Of a stretch of DNA of 36,421 nt, positions 27,807 through 36,421 are shown in pieces (the stretch's first letter is position 1; each line of letters begins with the position of its first letter). Where the stretch lies: positions 1 through 36,421 of IMG/VR virus record IMGVR_UViG_3300022934_000069. The stretch is one strand, 5' to 3'. The DNA comes from a virus. The position numbers and the translations under genes are program-made. The notes beneath the pieces were generated by a model. That model did no database searches. It worked only from the letters and a program-made list of their open reading frames with translations, and was not told the origin of the DNA.

Positions 27807-29112
27807 GATTACGACAAAGCAGACTGTGCTGCCGGGGTTCGCGCAGAACCAAATCCAGCGCACGTTTGCGCAGGCGCAGCAGCAACAGCCGCTAGTCTAC
27901 ACCGGCCCCCGCGTCGCAGAGTCTAACCGCGACCAAGAACGGTTCTTCGACATGACGCGCGACTTTGTAGAGCGCACCCAGAACGAACCGCTGCCGACCA
28001 TTGACACGTCGAACTTAGAAGCGCTGCAGGGCCGCGCGATCAATACCAGCGGCATCATGGGCATGCTTGGCCGCCAAGCCGACGTGGGCCAGCTGCAGGA
28101 CATGGTTGGCAACCGCGTAGACACGTCGGAACTGGCTGGACTGATGGGCCAGCAAAACATCGCGAACCCGATATTTCAGGATTTCACCACCCGCGAAGTC
28201 ACGCCCTACCTCGAAACTGCTGTTGACGACGCTGCAGACCGCGCGCTGCAGAACGTCAACAATTTATACGCTGGTAGCGGCCGACTAGGCTCTACGGCGT
28301 TCGCGGACGCGGCGGCACGGGGTGTAACCGCTGCGTCCGCTCCTATACTGCAGCAGGCAGCGCAGACCGACGCCGCCCGGCAGCTGCAAGCCGCTGGCCT
28401 GTTGGGGCAGGCGTTCCAGCAAGACCGCGCAGCAGACATTGGCCTTGCCACGACCCGCGCAGGGTTCGACCAGTCCGGCATGCAACTCGACGCGCAGCTG
28501 GCCGGGCAAATCGCCGGGTTCGAGGACGCCATGCTGGCGCGCGACTTGGCGGCACAGCAGTCGATGCTGCAAGCGGAACAGGCCGACTTGGCCCGCGAGC
28601 TGTCGATTGCACAGGGCCTCACCGGCGCGTCCGAAACCCAGGCACGGCTGGCCCCGCAGATGCAGCAGATGCAGTTGCAGTCGCTGGGCATGCTTGGCGC
28701 AATCGGCGACGCGCAACAGGCGCAGCAGCAGGCCGAACTGGAAGCGCGCCGCCAGCAGATCGCAGAACTGAACGCAGCGCGGCAAACGCAGATGGACAAC
28801 ATGATCCGCGCTGCCGGGCTGACCAGCGGCCTCGGCACCACGACCTATACGACGTCCCAGCCGCAACAGGGCGGTGGCGGCGGCCTGCTAAACACGCTTG
28901 GCGGGTTAGCGGCTGGGTACGTTGGTCTCGGAGCGCCGGGGCTGGAGCTGATTCCTGGCATTGGCCCCGGACTGAAGGCAGCGGCCATGGGCGCGGGCAT
29001 GATTAACAGCTTGGGGTCCATTCCCTTCAGCAGCGGCAGAGAGGAAGTGCTTATGTTTGGCCCGCAATTCAATAGGGGCGCGCTACGACAACTCAATAGG
29101 AGCGCGTTCTAA
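27766..29112 (+). CDS. Internal virion / ejection protein, Gln/Ala-rich
   Basis: This 448-residue product starts at a GTG preceded by AAGGAA nine bases away, better than the ATG at 27685. Its N-terminus is basic (SLGKGSKKPKTTEITTKQTV). The centre is a long Ala/Gln-rich helical region (AAARGVTAASAPILQQAAQT, MQQMQLQSLGMLGAIGDAQQ). A Gly-rich hydrophobic segment (TLGGLAAGYVGLGAPGLELI) lies near the C-terminus and could insert into a membrane. Such proteins are ejected ahead of the DNA in podoviruses. Its stop overlaps the next start (TAATG). Confidence 0.65.
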   Translation: MSLGKGSKKPKTTEITTKQTVLPGFAQNQIQRTFAQAQQQQPLVYTGPRVAESNRDQERFFDMTRDFVERTQNEPLPTIDTSNLEALQGRAINTSGIMGMLGRQADVGQLQDMVGNRVDTSELAGLMGQQNIANPIFQDFTTREVTPYLETAVDDAADRALQNVNNLYAGSGRLGSTAFADAAARGVTAASAPILQQAAQTDAARQLQAAGLLGQAFQQDRAADIGLATTRAGFDQSGMQLDAQLAGQIAGFEDAMLARDLAAQQSMLQAEQADLARELSIAQGLTGASETQARLAPQMQQMQLQSLGMLGAIGDAQQAQQQAELEARRQQIAELNAARQTQMDNMIRAAGLTSGLGTTTYTTSQPQQGGGGGLLNTLGGLAAGYVGLGAPGLELIPGIGPGLKAAAMGAGMINSLGSIPFSSGREEVLMFGPQFNRGALRQLNRSAF

Positions 29113-31133
29113 TGAGCATGGGTCCAAATTCGTTTAGGATGCCGCAGATGCCGAAATTCAACTTCGGCGTAAACCTGCCCACGCCAAGCCCGCAGCTGCA
29201 GAACGCACTCAGCCGCGTGCCTGCCGTAGACCCCCGCATGGCGTTTGGCGGCACCGCTGGCCGGGGCGTTCCCGCTTCCGCGATACCTGCTGCGGCGCTA
29301 GGAGCGTTGTCGTTTGGCTCTACTGTGCCACGGGCAGCGCCAGCCATGCCGCAAATCCCAGCAGCAATCCAAGCGCCGCAGCTGCAGCCGCAGCCGGACT
29401 TTGGTGTGTTCAAACCCGCGACAGCCCCAGCGATCCCCATGCCGACCATGCGCCCCGCAGCGCCCGCCCGGCCCAACGCATTGCTGGAAAGCGGCTCAGG
29501 GTTCACGACGCTACGGCTGTCCGACGGCACGGTGCAGCGGCGCGAAGGCGACCGTGGCTCACGCAACAACAACCCCGGCAACCTGACTGGCTCTGACAAG
29601 GCCGTTGCGAAGTACGGCGCGATTGCCCGCGACCATGGCGGCAACCTGATTTTCGCAACGCCAGAGCTGGGCCAGCTTGCGATGAACAGGTTTATCTTGG
29701 ACGAGAACGGCGACAAAACCGTTGCGGAAATGCTGGAAACCTACGCGCCGGGGCCGAAGCGCAACCCCGTGACGGGCGCGCTAGAGCCGGTTGCAAACGA
29801 CCCGTTTGACACGAACAAAACGTACCCAGCGCAGCTCGCCGCAATGGGCATCAACCTGAACCAGACCATCAACACCATGACCGAAGACCAGAAACGGGCG
29901 TTGGTCGGTGCTATGCGCGGCGTTGAAGGCAACAAGGGTTACACCGTAGCTGGCGAGCGCGGCGGCATCCTTGGCGGCGACGAAGGCGGCTTTGGCTTAC
30001 TGGCTGACCCCCGTGCCACCGGGGCCGTGGAGGTTGCGAGCGGTGCAGCAGCCACCGCAGAAGCGCGCATCGACCAGGGCAAGGCAAAGCCGCTGTCTGC
30101 AGCAGAGCGCCGCCGCTTCGGGCCAGAGAACCTTGGCATGATCGCGTTTGGGCTGTCCCTGCTTGGTGGCGAAGACGTAACCACGGCGATGAACAACGGC
30201 CTGAACGTCTACAGCATGTTTGAGGGCATGGACGACGCCAAGGAACAGCAGGACGCGATTGACGCTGCGATTGCACAGATGCCGCCAGAACAGCAGGAAC
30301 TAGCGCGCGCCCTTGCCGAAACGAACCCCGACCTGTTCTCGCAAAACATCGCGCAACGTCTGAGCGGCGGGAGTTCGCTGCAAGGCGCACTGCAGGAATA
30401 CGTCGATCAAGGGTTAATGACCCCGGAGCAGGCAGAGCTGGTCGCGATGATGGAGCAGACAAACCCAGAGGCGGCAGTTAAGCGGGCGGGCGAGATCGTT
30501 GATGCAAGCAATGAGACGTTTAAGGTAGACCAAACTTACACGCGGAACGTCACGGAAAGCACGGACAAGGTAATCGCCTTTGCTGAACGATCGTTGCAAC
30601 TGCTTCGTGAAATCCGCCCAGCGCTTCTTCAAGAGACAAATGGGGATGAAGGGCTTGTTAAAAACTTACTGCAGCAGGCTTCCGACACCGGCTTGGCCTT
30701 CGCAGCGTCAGACAGATACCCACTCGCAGGCACCAAGGCAAAGCAACTTGCCGCACTGTTGAAGTCCAACGAGGCGGAAAACGCCTTTGGCAGGCTGCAA
30801 CAGATGCGTGACGAAAGCCCGACCGGCGGCGCGCTTGGCCCCGTGTCGAACTACGAAATTGAGTTCCTGATTAGTGCAGGCGGCAATCTTGGCTTTGGGC
30901 AAGGCGCTGAGGCGCTTGAGGGCCAACTCATGCGGATTATTGAACGCGCACAGAACCTGCAGCAGAGCCGCGTCTCGCAGTTCCAAGATTACTACGCTGC
31001 GCGTGGCGGCAACCTCCTGCCCGTCGCCAAGCAAGCCGCAGCAGCCCCGGCCGGGTTTGGCATGTCCGACGAAGAATTTAACAAACGGGCCACGACAGTT
31101 GATGGCGCAATGGTGGTTCCTCTAGATGGCTAG
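29112..31133 (+). CDS. Internal virion protein with lysozyme-like (RNNNPGN) domain
   Basis: This 673-residue protein has a Pro/Ala-rich N-terminus. Residues about 140-260 form a peptidoglycan-hydrolase-like domain marked by GSRNNNPGNLTGSDKAVAKY (151 onward) and IFATPELGQLAMNRF, a pattern found in phage virion-associated lysozyme/transglycosylase-like domains. The remaining two thirds are helical and Gln/Glu-rich (EQQDAIDAAIAQMPPEQQEL), with a long C-terminal coil. It probably opens the cell wall at DNA entry. The catalytic residue cannot be assigned by eye. It is the only lytic-enzyme-like domain visible in the genome, which matters for the lysis cassette that lacks an endolysin. Confidence 0.7.
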   Translation: MSMGPNSFRMPQMPKFNFGVNLPTPSPQLQNALSRVPAVDPRMAFGGTAGRGVPASAIPAAALGALSFGSTVPRAAPAMPQIPAAIQAPQLQPQPDFGVFKPATAPAIPMPTMRPAAPARPNALLESGSGFTTLRLSDGTVQRREGDRGSRNNNPGNLTGSDKAVAKYGAIARDHGGNLIFATPELGQLAMNRFILDENGDKTVAEMLETYAPGPKRNPVTGALEPVANDPFDTNKTYPAQLAAMGINLNQTINTMTEDQKRALVGAMRGVEGNKGYTVAGERGGILGGDEGGFGLLADPRATGAVEVASGAAATAEARIDQGKAKPLSAAERRRFGPENLGMIAFGLSLLGGEDVTTAMNNGLNVYSMFEGMDDAKEQQDAIDAAIAQMPPEQQELARALAETNPDLFSQNIAQRLSGGSSLQGALQEYVDQGLMTPEQAELVAMMEQTNPEAAVKRAGEIVDASNETFKVDQTYTRNVTESTDKVIAFAERSLQLLREIRPALLQETNGDEGLVKNLLQQASDTGLAFAASDRYPLAGTKAKQLAALLKSNEAENAFGRLQQMRDESPTGGALGPVSNYEIEFLISAGGNLGFGQGAEALEGQLMRIIERAQNLQQSRVSQFQDYYAARGGNLLPVAKQAAAAPAGFGMSDEEFNKRATTVDGAMVVPLDG

Positions 31134-32898
31134 GTTTCTCGTTGAAATTGACGGCAAGCGTTACGCAGTAGAAGCGGCGAACCAGAAAGCCGCTGCAAGC
31201 GCGGTGCGCACGATGCTTGCTGCCGACGCCCCAGCTGCACCGGCTGCGCAGCGCCGCACTGGCAACGACGTCGGTAACACGCTGCGCACGGGGCTGGGGC
31301 AAGGGCTTGGCTTTGGTTTCGGCGATGAACTTGAGGCCGGGGTTCGCTCGCTATTTAGCGACCGCAGCTATGGCGACATCCGCGGCGACATTAGCGACGA
31401 AATCGACGCGTTCCGGTCCCGCAATCCGGGCCTCGCATACGGCAGCGAAATTGTCGGTGCGCTAGGGCCGACGTTGGCCGCTGCGGCTGCTACGCCATTC
31501 ACGGCTGGCGGCGCTGGCGCTGGCGCAGCTGCAGGCGCAGGGCGCATCGCAATGGCTGGTAACAAGCTGCGCCAGTTGGCGACCCCGGCACTACGGCCTG
31601 TCGCGCAGCCTATTGCTAAAGCGTCCAAAGCCGTTGACGCGGTGCTGCCTACCGGCCCGATAAAGCGCGCTGCCACGGTTGGCGCTGTGCAGGGCGGCAT
31701 TTCCGGCGCTGGCTACGCGGAAGGCGGGCTAGAGGACCGTGCAGGCGGCGCTGCGGTGGGGGCTGGGCTTGGCGCTGCAATTCCGGGCCTCGGCGCTGCG
31801 GTGCTGCCACGGCTTTCCGACGTAAGTAAGAAGGCGATCCAGTCTGGCGTGAACATGACGCCGGGGCAGGCGTTTGGCGGCATCTACAATAAGATCGAGC
31901 AGCTAGGGACGAGCACGCTGAGCGGTGGCGCGATCACTGGCCGCCGCATCGCTGCAGACGCCGACTACTTCCCGGTCCGCGTCAACAAAGCGCTGGCTGG
32001 CGTTGGCAAGCAGCTTGACGACCCTGACGCTGCGCCGAACCAAATCATGGAACAGCTGCTGGACAAGACCAGCGAAGCCTACGACGACGCTGCGAAGCTA
32101 ATGTCCGTCAAGGGCGAAGGCGCGATCATCGTCAACAAAGCGGCCCGCGACGCCTTGGCCGGAATGGACGACACTTTGGTCGAGCAAGTCGTCAGGACAA
32201 TGAACGTCGCGGCGTCTCGGCTGCCGAAACCCAAAGGCGACGCGTTGCGCGCGGCCATGAACCAGCTAGAGCTGGGCGTTAAGCCACGGCTCACGGCGGT
32301 TGACCTGAGCGGCGACGAAATCCTGATGATTAAGAACCTGCTGCGGGAGCAAGCGCGCTTAGTCGGCAAGAACAAGAACCACGCTTTACGGGGCGCGTAT
32401 GAACGCCTGCAGCGCGGTATCGTAAACGAAGCAGGCCGGTCGTCTGGCGGGAAAGCAGCCGCTGCGCTGGGCCGTGCGGACGCGCTGTATCGGGACGTCG
32501 CAGGCGTCATTGGCCCCGCAATGCGTAGGTCTCGAATCGACAGAGCGCCCCGCATCGCCGACTACGGCCGCGAGTCCGCTAAGAACCAAACGAAATATGG
32601 CCGCAAACAGGCGATGCTCGACCAGGCGCTGGACGATACCGCGCTGTCGGAGCTTACGGCCAACACGGTCGCAAACAGCGGCTCGATAGATCGCGGCACG
32701 CTCATGGCGCTTGTTGGTGGCCTCGGCACGGGCTTTATCAACCCGATGTTCCTTACCGCACAGCTCGCCGGTGTGCCGTACATGACCCCGCAAACCACCG
32801 CCGCGCTACGGCAGGGCCTGCTCGCACCGGGCCGCATCACGCAGGCGCTTGGCGGGCGCTTTGGCGGCATGATTGGAGGCGCAAATGCCCAAGAATAA
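31126..32898 (+). CDS. Large internal virion / ejection protein (590 aa)
   Basis: The start overlaps the preceding stop by eight bases. The N-terminus RFLVEIDGKRYAVEAANQKA is followed by a glycine-rich region (GLGQGLGFGFGDELEAGVRS) and a hydrophobic Gly/Ala-rich block (AAAAATPFTAGGAGAGAAAG; AVGAGLGAAIPGLGAAVLPR). A helical middle (DLSGDEILMIKNLLREQARL) and C-terminal hydrophobic patch follow. Glycine-zipper segments like these can form membrane channels. Length, order after the lysozyme-domain protein and pattern fit podovirus core proteins used for DNA ejection. No enzyme domain is seen. Confidence 0.65.
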   Translation: MARFLVEIDGKRYAVEAANQKAAASAVRTMLAADAPAAPAAQRRTGNDVGNTLRTGLGQGLGFGFGDELEAGVRSLFSDRSYGDIRGDISDEIDAFRSRNPGLAYGSEIVGALGPTLAAAAATPFTAGGAGAGAAAGAGRIAMAGNKLRQLATPALRPVAQPIAKASKAVDAVLPTGPIKRAATVGAVQGGISGAGYAEGGLEDRAGGAAVGAGLGAAIPGLGAAVLPRLSDVSKKAIQSGVNMTPGQAFGGIYNKIEQLGTSTLSGGAITGRRIAADADYFPVRVNKALAGVGKQLDDPDAAPNQIMEQLLDKTSEAYDDAAKLMSVKGEGAIIVNKAARDALAGMDDTLVEQVVRTMNVAASRLPKPKGDALRAAMNQLELGVKPRLTAVDLSGDEILMIKNLLREQARLVGKNKNHALRGAYERLQRGIVNEAGRSSGGKAAAALGRADALYRDVAGVIGPAMRRSRIDRAPRIADYGRESAKNQTKYGRKQAMLDQALDDTALSELTANTVANSGSIDRGTLMALVGGLGTGFINPMFLTAQLAGVPYMTPQTTAALRQGLLAPGRITQALGGRFGGMIGGANAQE

Positions 32899-33304
32899 CC
32901 TCACCGACCTGTCGCCGACCAACGACAGCAACACCGACATTGGCGGCGCGAACATCGCTGAAAACTGCAGCCCTGGCGGGATCAACAACGCGATCCGCAA
33001 CATGGCGGGGCTGTTGGCGCGTGCGTTCAACGAGGCTGACCCGACCACGACAATTACGGCCATCAAGGCCCAGAACTACATCGTGGCAGCGGACGGCGAC
33101 AAAATCACGGTCGGGACCACGAACCCCACGCTGATCCAGCACAACAACTCGACCAGCACCACGACCATCACGCCAGACGCGTCGGGCAGCCTGACCGTGG
33201 CGGGGACGTTGGATGCAACGGCATACACTGGCGACGGCAGCAACCTGACCGGCGTAACAACCCTTGGTAAAGCGGCCGCAATGGCCCTGATTTTCGGAGG
33301 CTAG
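32885..33304 (+). CDS. Tail-fibre base protein (139 aa)
   Basis: The ATG at 32885 is chosen because GGAGG lies five bases before it. The N-terminus SPTNDSNTDIGGANIAENCS then INNAIRNMAGLLARAFNEAD is typical of marine phage tail-fibre base proteins. The rest (STSTTTITPDASGSLTVAGT, DATAYTGDGSNLTGVTTLG) has the short beta-repeat style of fibre shafts. It probably joins the fibres to the tail hub. Confidence 0.65.
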   Translation: MPKNNLTDLSPTNDSNTDIGGANIAENCSPGGINNAIRNMAGLLARAFNEADPTTTITAIKAQNYIVAADGDKITVGTTNPTLIQHNNSTSTTTITPDASGSLTVAGTLDATAYTGDGSNLTGVTTLGKAAAMALIFGG

Positions 33305-33308
33305 CGAA

Positions 33309-33665
33309 ATGGCAGCACCTAACATCGTCGGGGTCGCCACGATCACCGGCAAAACCGCAGTGGCTAATCAAGTAGGCACGTCGTCCGTCGAGCTACTGTT
33401 AAACGCGACCAGCAGTGACGACGTTTACAAGATCAACACGATTTTGGTTAGCAACGTATCCGGCGCAGACACGACCGTGACCGTGGACCTGCGACGCGGC
33501 GGCGTAGACTACAGCATTGTCACTACGATTGACGTGCCGAACAAGTCCACGCTCGACGTACTAGCGCGGTCAATTTACCTCGAAGAAGGCGACTCAATCC
33601 GCGTCACGGCGGGCCACACTACGGCGCTCGACGCGATCTGCAGCTACGAGGTGCTGACAGACTAA
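33309..33665 (+). CDS. Small beta-rich fibre-associated protein (118 aa)
   Basis: This product (VGVATITGKTAVANQVGTSS, KINTILVSNVSGADTTVTVD, LARSIYLEEGDSIRVTAGHT) is entirely beta-rich, with a jelly-roll or beta-sandwich look common in phage tail accessory proteins. Its stop overlaps the next ATG (TAATG). It is presumably a virion component; no family is certain. Confidence 0.55.
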   Translation: MAAPNIVGVATITGKTAVANQVGTSSVELLLNATSSDDVYKINTILVSNVSGADTTVTVDLRRGGVDYSIVTTIDVPNKSTLDVLARSIYLEEGDSIRVTAGHTTALDAICSYEVLTD

Positions 33666-34531
33666 TGGCACAGGGTTGGCACTACGGCGGACTTATCGGC
33701 AAAACCCCGACACGCGGCGGCACGTTAGGCGGCAGCGCGACGAACATTGCCACGTCTGGGGTCTATAGCCCCGGCGGGTTTAGCCCCGACCTCAACACGA
33801 ACACTGTGCCGACTTCGCAGTCGGAAAATATCGAGGCGTGGATCAAAGCAACGTATCTGCCCGCAAACGCTTCGATTGTCCGCGCCGTAGACAACGACCG
33901 GCTGGACAGCGTCACCAGCACAAGCACAACGAACACAAGTCTCTGCGTCGCGATATACAATACTAGCACAAACTCGGGCGCAATTCGGCAGGCGGGTACG
34001 TCAGGCATCGGCATGAACGGGAGGCTTCGCGACGGCACGGCAAACGACCTCCCAATTGTCACGGTTGCAAGCACAGGTGCAGTGGCGGCCCATGGCATCC
34101 CGAACACTTACTATTCGGGTATCCTTACGCAAACAACGGATGAGCCTGCGGTGTTTATCGTGTTCCAGCACAAAAGCACTTACCATGGCCTCAACCCCGG
34201 CACCTACAACAGTTTCACCTCTACCGATGGCGGAAATCCTCTGGGCGGGATTGCACAGCACATCACCCACGTCATTTTCAGGCAGGTAAGCACAAACACT
34301 GTGTTTGACGTGACAATGGATCAATTCGCTTCAGGTGGTGTCAACCACGCCCTCGCCAACGTCACGTCTAGCGTCGCCGCCTATAGTTCCACGAAAAACG
34401 TGCAAGTCCCCGGCAAGTCGTTGCAGCGCTGGGGCGGGCTTGTTGGCCGGTCCATTTACACCGACGACCCCGTGACCCTCCGCAACACCGGCGTCATTAC
34501 CACCACCGAAGCGTACCAAACCCAACTCTAA
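33665..34531 (+). CDS. Virion-associated protein (288 aa)
   Basis: The gene starts inside the preceding stop and precedes the large fibre gene by 12 bases. The protein starts QGWHYGGLIGKTPTRGGTLG and ends GLVGRSIYTDDPVTLRNTGV, repeating the motif GGL-(I/V)-G. The middle is beta-rich (NIEAWIKATYLPANASIVRA, EPAVFIVFQHKSTYHGLNPG). No enzymatic signature is recognised. Position suggests a tail or fibre component. Confidence 0.55.
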   Translation: MAQGWHYGGLIGKTPTRGGTLGGSATNIATSGVYSPGGFSPDLNTNTVPTSQSENIEAWIKATYLPANASIVRAVDNDRLDSVTSTSTTNTSLCVAIYNTSTNSGAIRQAGTSGIGMNGRLRDGTANDLPIVTVASTGAVAAHGIPNTYYSGILTQTTDEPAVFIVFQHKSTYHGLNPGTYNSFTSTDGGNPLGGIAQHITHVIFRQVSTNTVFDVTMDQFASGGVNHALANVTSSVAAYSSTKNVQVPGKSLQRWGGLVGRSIYTDDPVTLRNTGVITTTEAYQTQL

Positions 34532-34543
34532 GGACCGGCAGCA

Positions 34544-36421
34544 ATGGCAAAGACCACGCAAAACTACAGCGCCAACGCAGCCAGCAACACGGCCCTGATC
34601 GCACCGGACGGCACGCAGATTCCGCTGGGCGAGGGCCAGACGCTTCCGAAGCACGTCAACGACGCGTTCCGGGCGCTAATGGCAGACACGGCAATTGCGG
34701 CGAAGTTCAGCGGCTTGCCTGCGGGGCGGTCCGTCGCGGTGACGGTCAAGCTGGTCAGCAACACGGACAGCCTCGGTTCGTTCCCGGCGGTCGGTGGGCA
34801 GAAGCTCGAACTTGACGGCGCGGTGAACCCGGCGCTGGTGCTGGCAGGCACGACCGCCGCGCCGCACACCTACACGTTCGACACTAGCGACAGCAGCATG
34901 ACCGGCGCGCTGCGGTTCTACGAGGACGCAAGCCAGACCACGGAATACACGACCGGCGTGACGGTCAGCAGCGGCCAGACCACCATCGCGGTCACGGATA
35001 CCGCGCCAAAAGTGCTGTACTACCAGCTCGCAGGGTCGGCAGGGCTCGGCGGCATAGCGTATGTTTTGGGCGTGACCGGGGAGCAGCAGACCGCTGCGGA
35101 AATCAAAACAGCATACGAGTCCAACGCTGACACAAACGCGTTTACCGATGCGGAAAAGACCAAGCTGACTGGCATCGCCGCTGGCGCTACGGCCTTTGAC
35201 GGTCAGTACTCGTCCCTCACCGGCACCCCTACGCTCGGCACCGCTGCGGCTGCGGCGACCACTGACTTTGCCACGGCTGCACAGGGCGCTACAGCAGACA
35301 CCGCCGTACAGCCTAACGACAGCCCGACCTTCGCTAACCTTACGCTGACCGGCTATCTCGCAGGCCCGGCCACCTTTACGATCGACCCTGCGGTTGTCGG
35401 CGACGACACGGGTAAAGTTGTTATTGCGGGCAACCTGCAAGTCGATGGCGACACAACCACCGTCAACAGCACGACCGTGGAAGTCGGCGATAAAAACATT
35501 GTCCTGGGCGCAGACGCCACGGCAGACACCCAAAACCACGGCGCAGGCATCACGGTCAGCCGTCCAGACAGCACCGACGCTGGTATCAGCTGGGACGAGA
35601 CAAGCGACGAATGGGGCGTAACAAATGGGCTGAACGTGGCAGGCACCATCACAGCAGACGGCCTGAACCTCGGCGATAACGACGCTGCATCATTCGGCGC
35701 AGGCAACGACCTTCAGATTTATCACGATGGCAACAATAGTTTTATTGCCGAAAACGGCACGGGCAATTTGCGTCTCAGCGCAAATGACTTACTGCTGCGA
35801 AGCAATGACGCCTTTATACAATCAGAGGACGGTCTCACTAACGCTGCAAGATTTAACTCAACCACAGGGGTTTCTCTTTTCCGTGCGGGTGATCTGAAGC
35901 TCGCCACGACCAGCACGGGTGTTGACGTAACTGGCGACGTAGCAATTTCGGACGGCTCCGGCACTGCAAATCGACTGGTGCTGGGCGACGGCACTGACAG
36001 CAAAATGTTCCACAACGGCGTGGACACATACTGGATGAATGATACCGGCAACGTGTTCATCCGAAACCTAGCCGACGACAAAGATGTTGCCTTGCAGACC
36101 GATGACGGCTCGGGCGGGTATGTCGATTATGTCCGCGCCGATGGCTCGACCGGGGAAGCGCTGCTGTATCACAACGGCAACGAAAGGCTCAACACGACCA
36201 GCACTGGTGTTGACGTAACCGGAACCGTCACAGCGGATGGCCTCACAGTAGACACCGACACCCTGCACGTTGACGCCACGAATAATCGTGTAGGTGTTGG
36301 CACGACCAGTCCTTCTGCCACCTTAGAAGTAAATGCGGGTGGTGCTACGACTATTAAAAACCTCAACACCCTTTGGACTGGCTCCGGCACAAGTTCTTAT
36401 TTTGACACCGATGGCATTTTT
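34544..36421 (+). CDS. Tail-fibre protein, N-terminal part (continues at position 2)
   Basis: The start at 34544 opens 626 codons with no stop before the window end. The N-terminal 60 residues (KTTQNYSANAASNTALIAPD) attach the fibre to the tail. Residues about 60-160 are a beta-domain (VAVTVKLVSNTDSLGSFPAV). AFTDAEKTKLTGIAAGAT and SSLTGTPTLGTAAAAATTDF are shaft motifs found in many phages. GDKNIVLGADATADTQNHG then GAGITVSRPD form a T4-like fibre segment. The end (NNRVGVGTTSPSATLEVNAG) equals the left end with one Val/Ile change. Across the join the protein has 947 residues. Confidence 0.85.
   Translation, partial: MAKTTQNYSANAASNTALIAPDGTQIPLGEGQTLPKHVNDAFRALMADTAIAAKFSGLPAGRSVAVTVKLVSNTDSLGSFPAVGGQKLELDGAVNPALVLAGTTAAPHTYTFDTSDSSMTGALRFYEDASQTTEYTTGVTVSSGQTTIAVTDTAPKVLYYQLAGSAGLGGIAYVLGVTGEQQTAAEIKTAYESNADTNAFTDAEKTKLTGIAAGATAFDGQYSSLTGTPTLGTAAAAATTDFATAAQGATADTAVQPNDSPTFANLTLTGYLAGPATFTIDPAVVGDDTGKVVIAGNLQVDGDTTTVNSTTVEVGDKNIVLGADATADTQNHGAGITVSRPDSTDAGISWDETSDEWGVTNGLNVAGTITADGLNLGDNDAASFGAGNDLQIYHDGNNSFIAENGTGNLRLSANDLLLRSNDAFIQSEDGLTNAARFNSTTGVSLFRAGDLKLATTSTGVDVTGDVAISDGSGTANRLVLGDGTDSKMFHNGVDTYWMNDTGNVFIRNLADDKDVALQTDDGSGGYVDYVRADGSTGEALLYHNGNERLNTTSTGVDVTGTVTADGLTVDTDTLHVDATNNRVGVGTTSPSATLEVNAGGATTIKNLNTLWTGSGTSSYFDTDGIF
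36277..36421. repeat. Terminal overlap, right copy (matches 1-145)
   Basis: This is the second copy of the end overlap. The three differences change one residue (VGV versus VGI) and one silent valine codon, so the coding frame is intact. The pattern fits two closely related tail-fibre alleles or a mixed assembly at a circular join. Confidence 0.85.

Noticed and set aside
36277-36421. Simple tail-fibre internal repeat instead of genome ends
   Set aside because: 125 perfect contiguous bases are much longer than the internal 26-47 bp repeats, and the gene frame joins correctly across the ends.

Overview
The window is a nearly complete, probably circular genome of a temperate tailed phage with podovirus architecture. 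Positions 1-145 match positions 36277-36421 with only three differences (16, 19, 20). The large tail-fibre gene that runs off the right end (from 34544) continues in the same frame into the open frame at the left end (stop at 1111). If the ends join, the unique length is 36,276 bp. The sequence is GC-rich. The spanin pair, with an outer-membrane lipoprotein, indicates a Gram-negative host. The marine-type structural genes suggest a proteobacterium, possibly alphaproteobacterial, but the host cannot be fixed from the sequence. No DNA polymerase, RNA polymerase, tRNA, tape measure or tail-tube gene is visible.

Layout. (i) 34544-36421 joined to 1-5733, rightward: tail-fibre/receptor-binding genes, then a lysis cassette (two small membrane proteins and a nested i-spanin/o-spanin pair), closed by a strong terminator at 5741-5778. 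(ii) 5872-8673, leftward: a small gene, a tyrosine integrase, an XRE-type repressor, an orphan gene and a Rap1a/Tai-like exported protein. (iii) 8786-13721, rightward: VRR-NUC nuclease, Cas4/RecB-like exonuclease, an SSB-like protein with an acidic DEIPF tail, an XRE regulator and a primase-helicase. An iteron-like array in the intergenic space just after the helicase is a candidate replication origin. (iv) 13959-15604, leftward: five small orphan genes with repeated, structured leaders, driven by a promoter with a palindromic operator. (v) 15735-17836, rightward: a Cro-like HTH gene coupled to a small terminase, another XRE protein, a dNTP-diphosphohydrolase-like protein and an excisionase-type HTH protein, ended by a terminator. 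(vi) 18013-34531, rightward: large terminase, portal, scaffold, capsid, adaptor, tail-hub-like protein, internal virion proteins including a virion lysozyme-like domain, and tail-fibre base genes.

How it fits together (inference). Integrase, repressor and the Rap1a-like gene would serve lysogeny. The nucleases, SSB-like protein and primase-helicase would start replication at the iteron region and then rely on the host polymerase. Two separate divergent control regions (8674-8785 and 15605-15734) suggest a two-part switch. The late operon begins just after a terminator, so read-through or antitermination may control it. The most novel-looking parts are the iteron/palindrome locus after the primase-helicase, the orphan leftward operon with duplicated hairpin leaders, and the paired operators with an apparently leaderless Cro-like gene.
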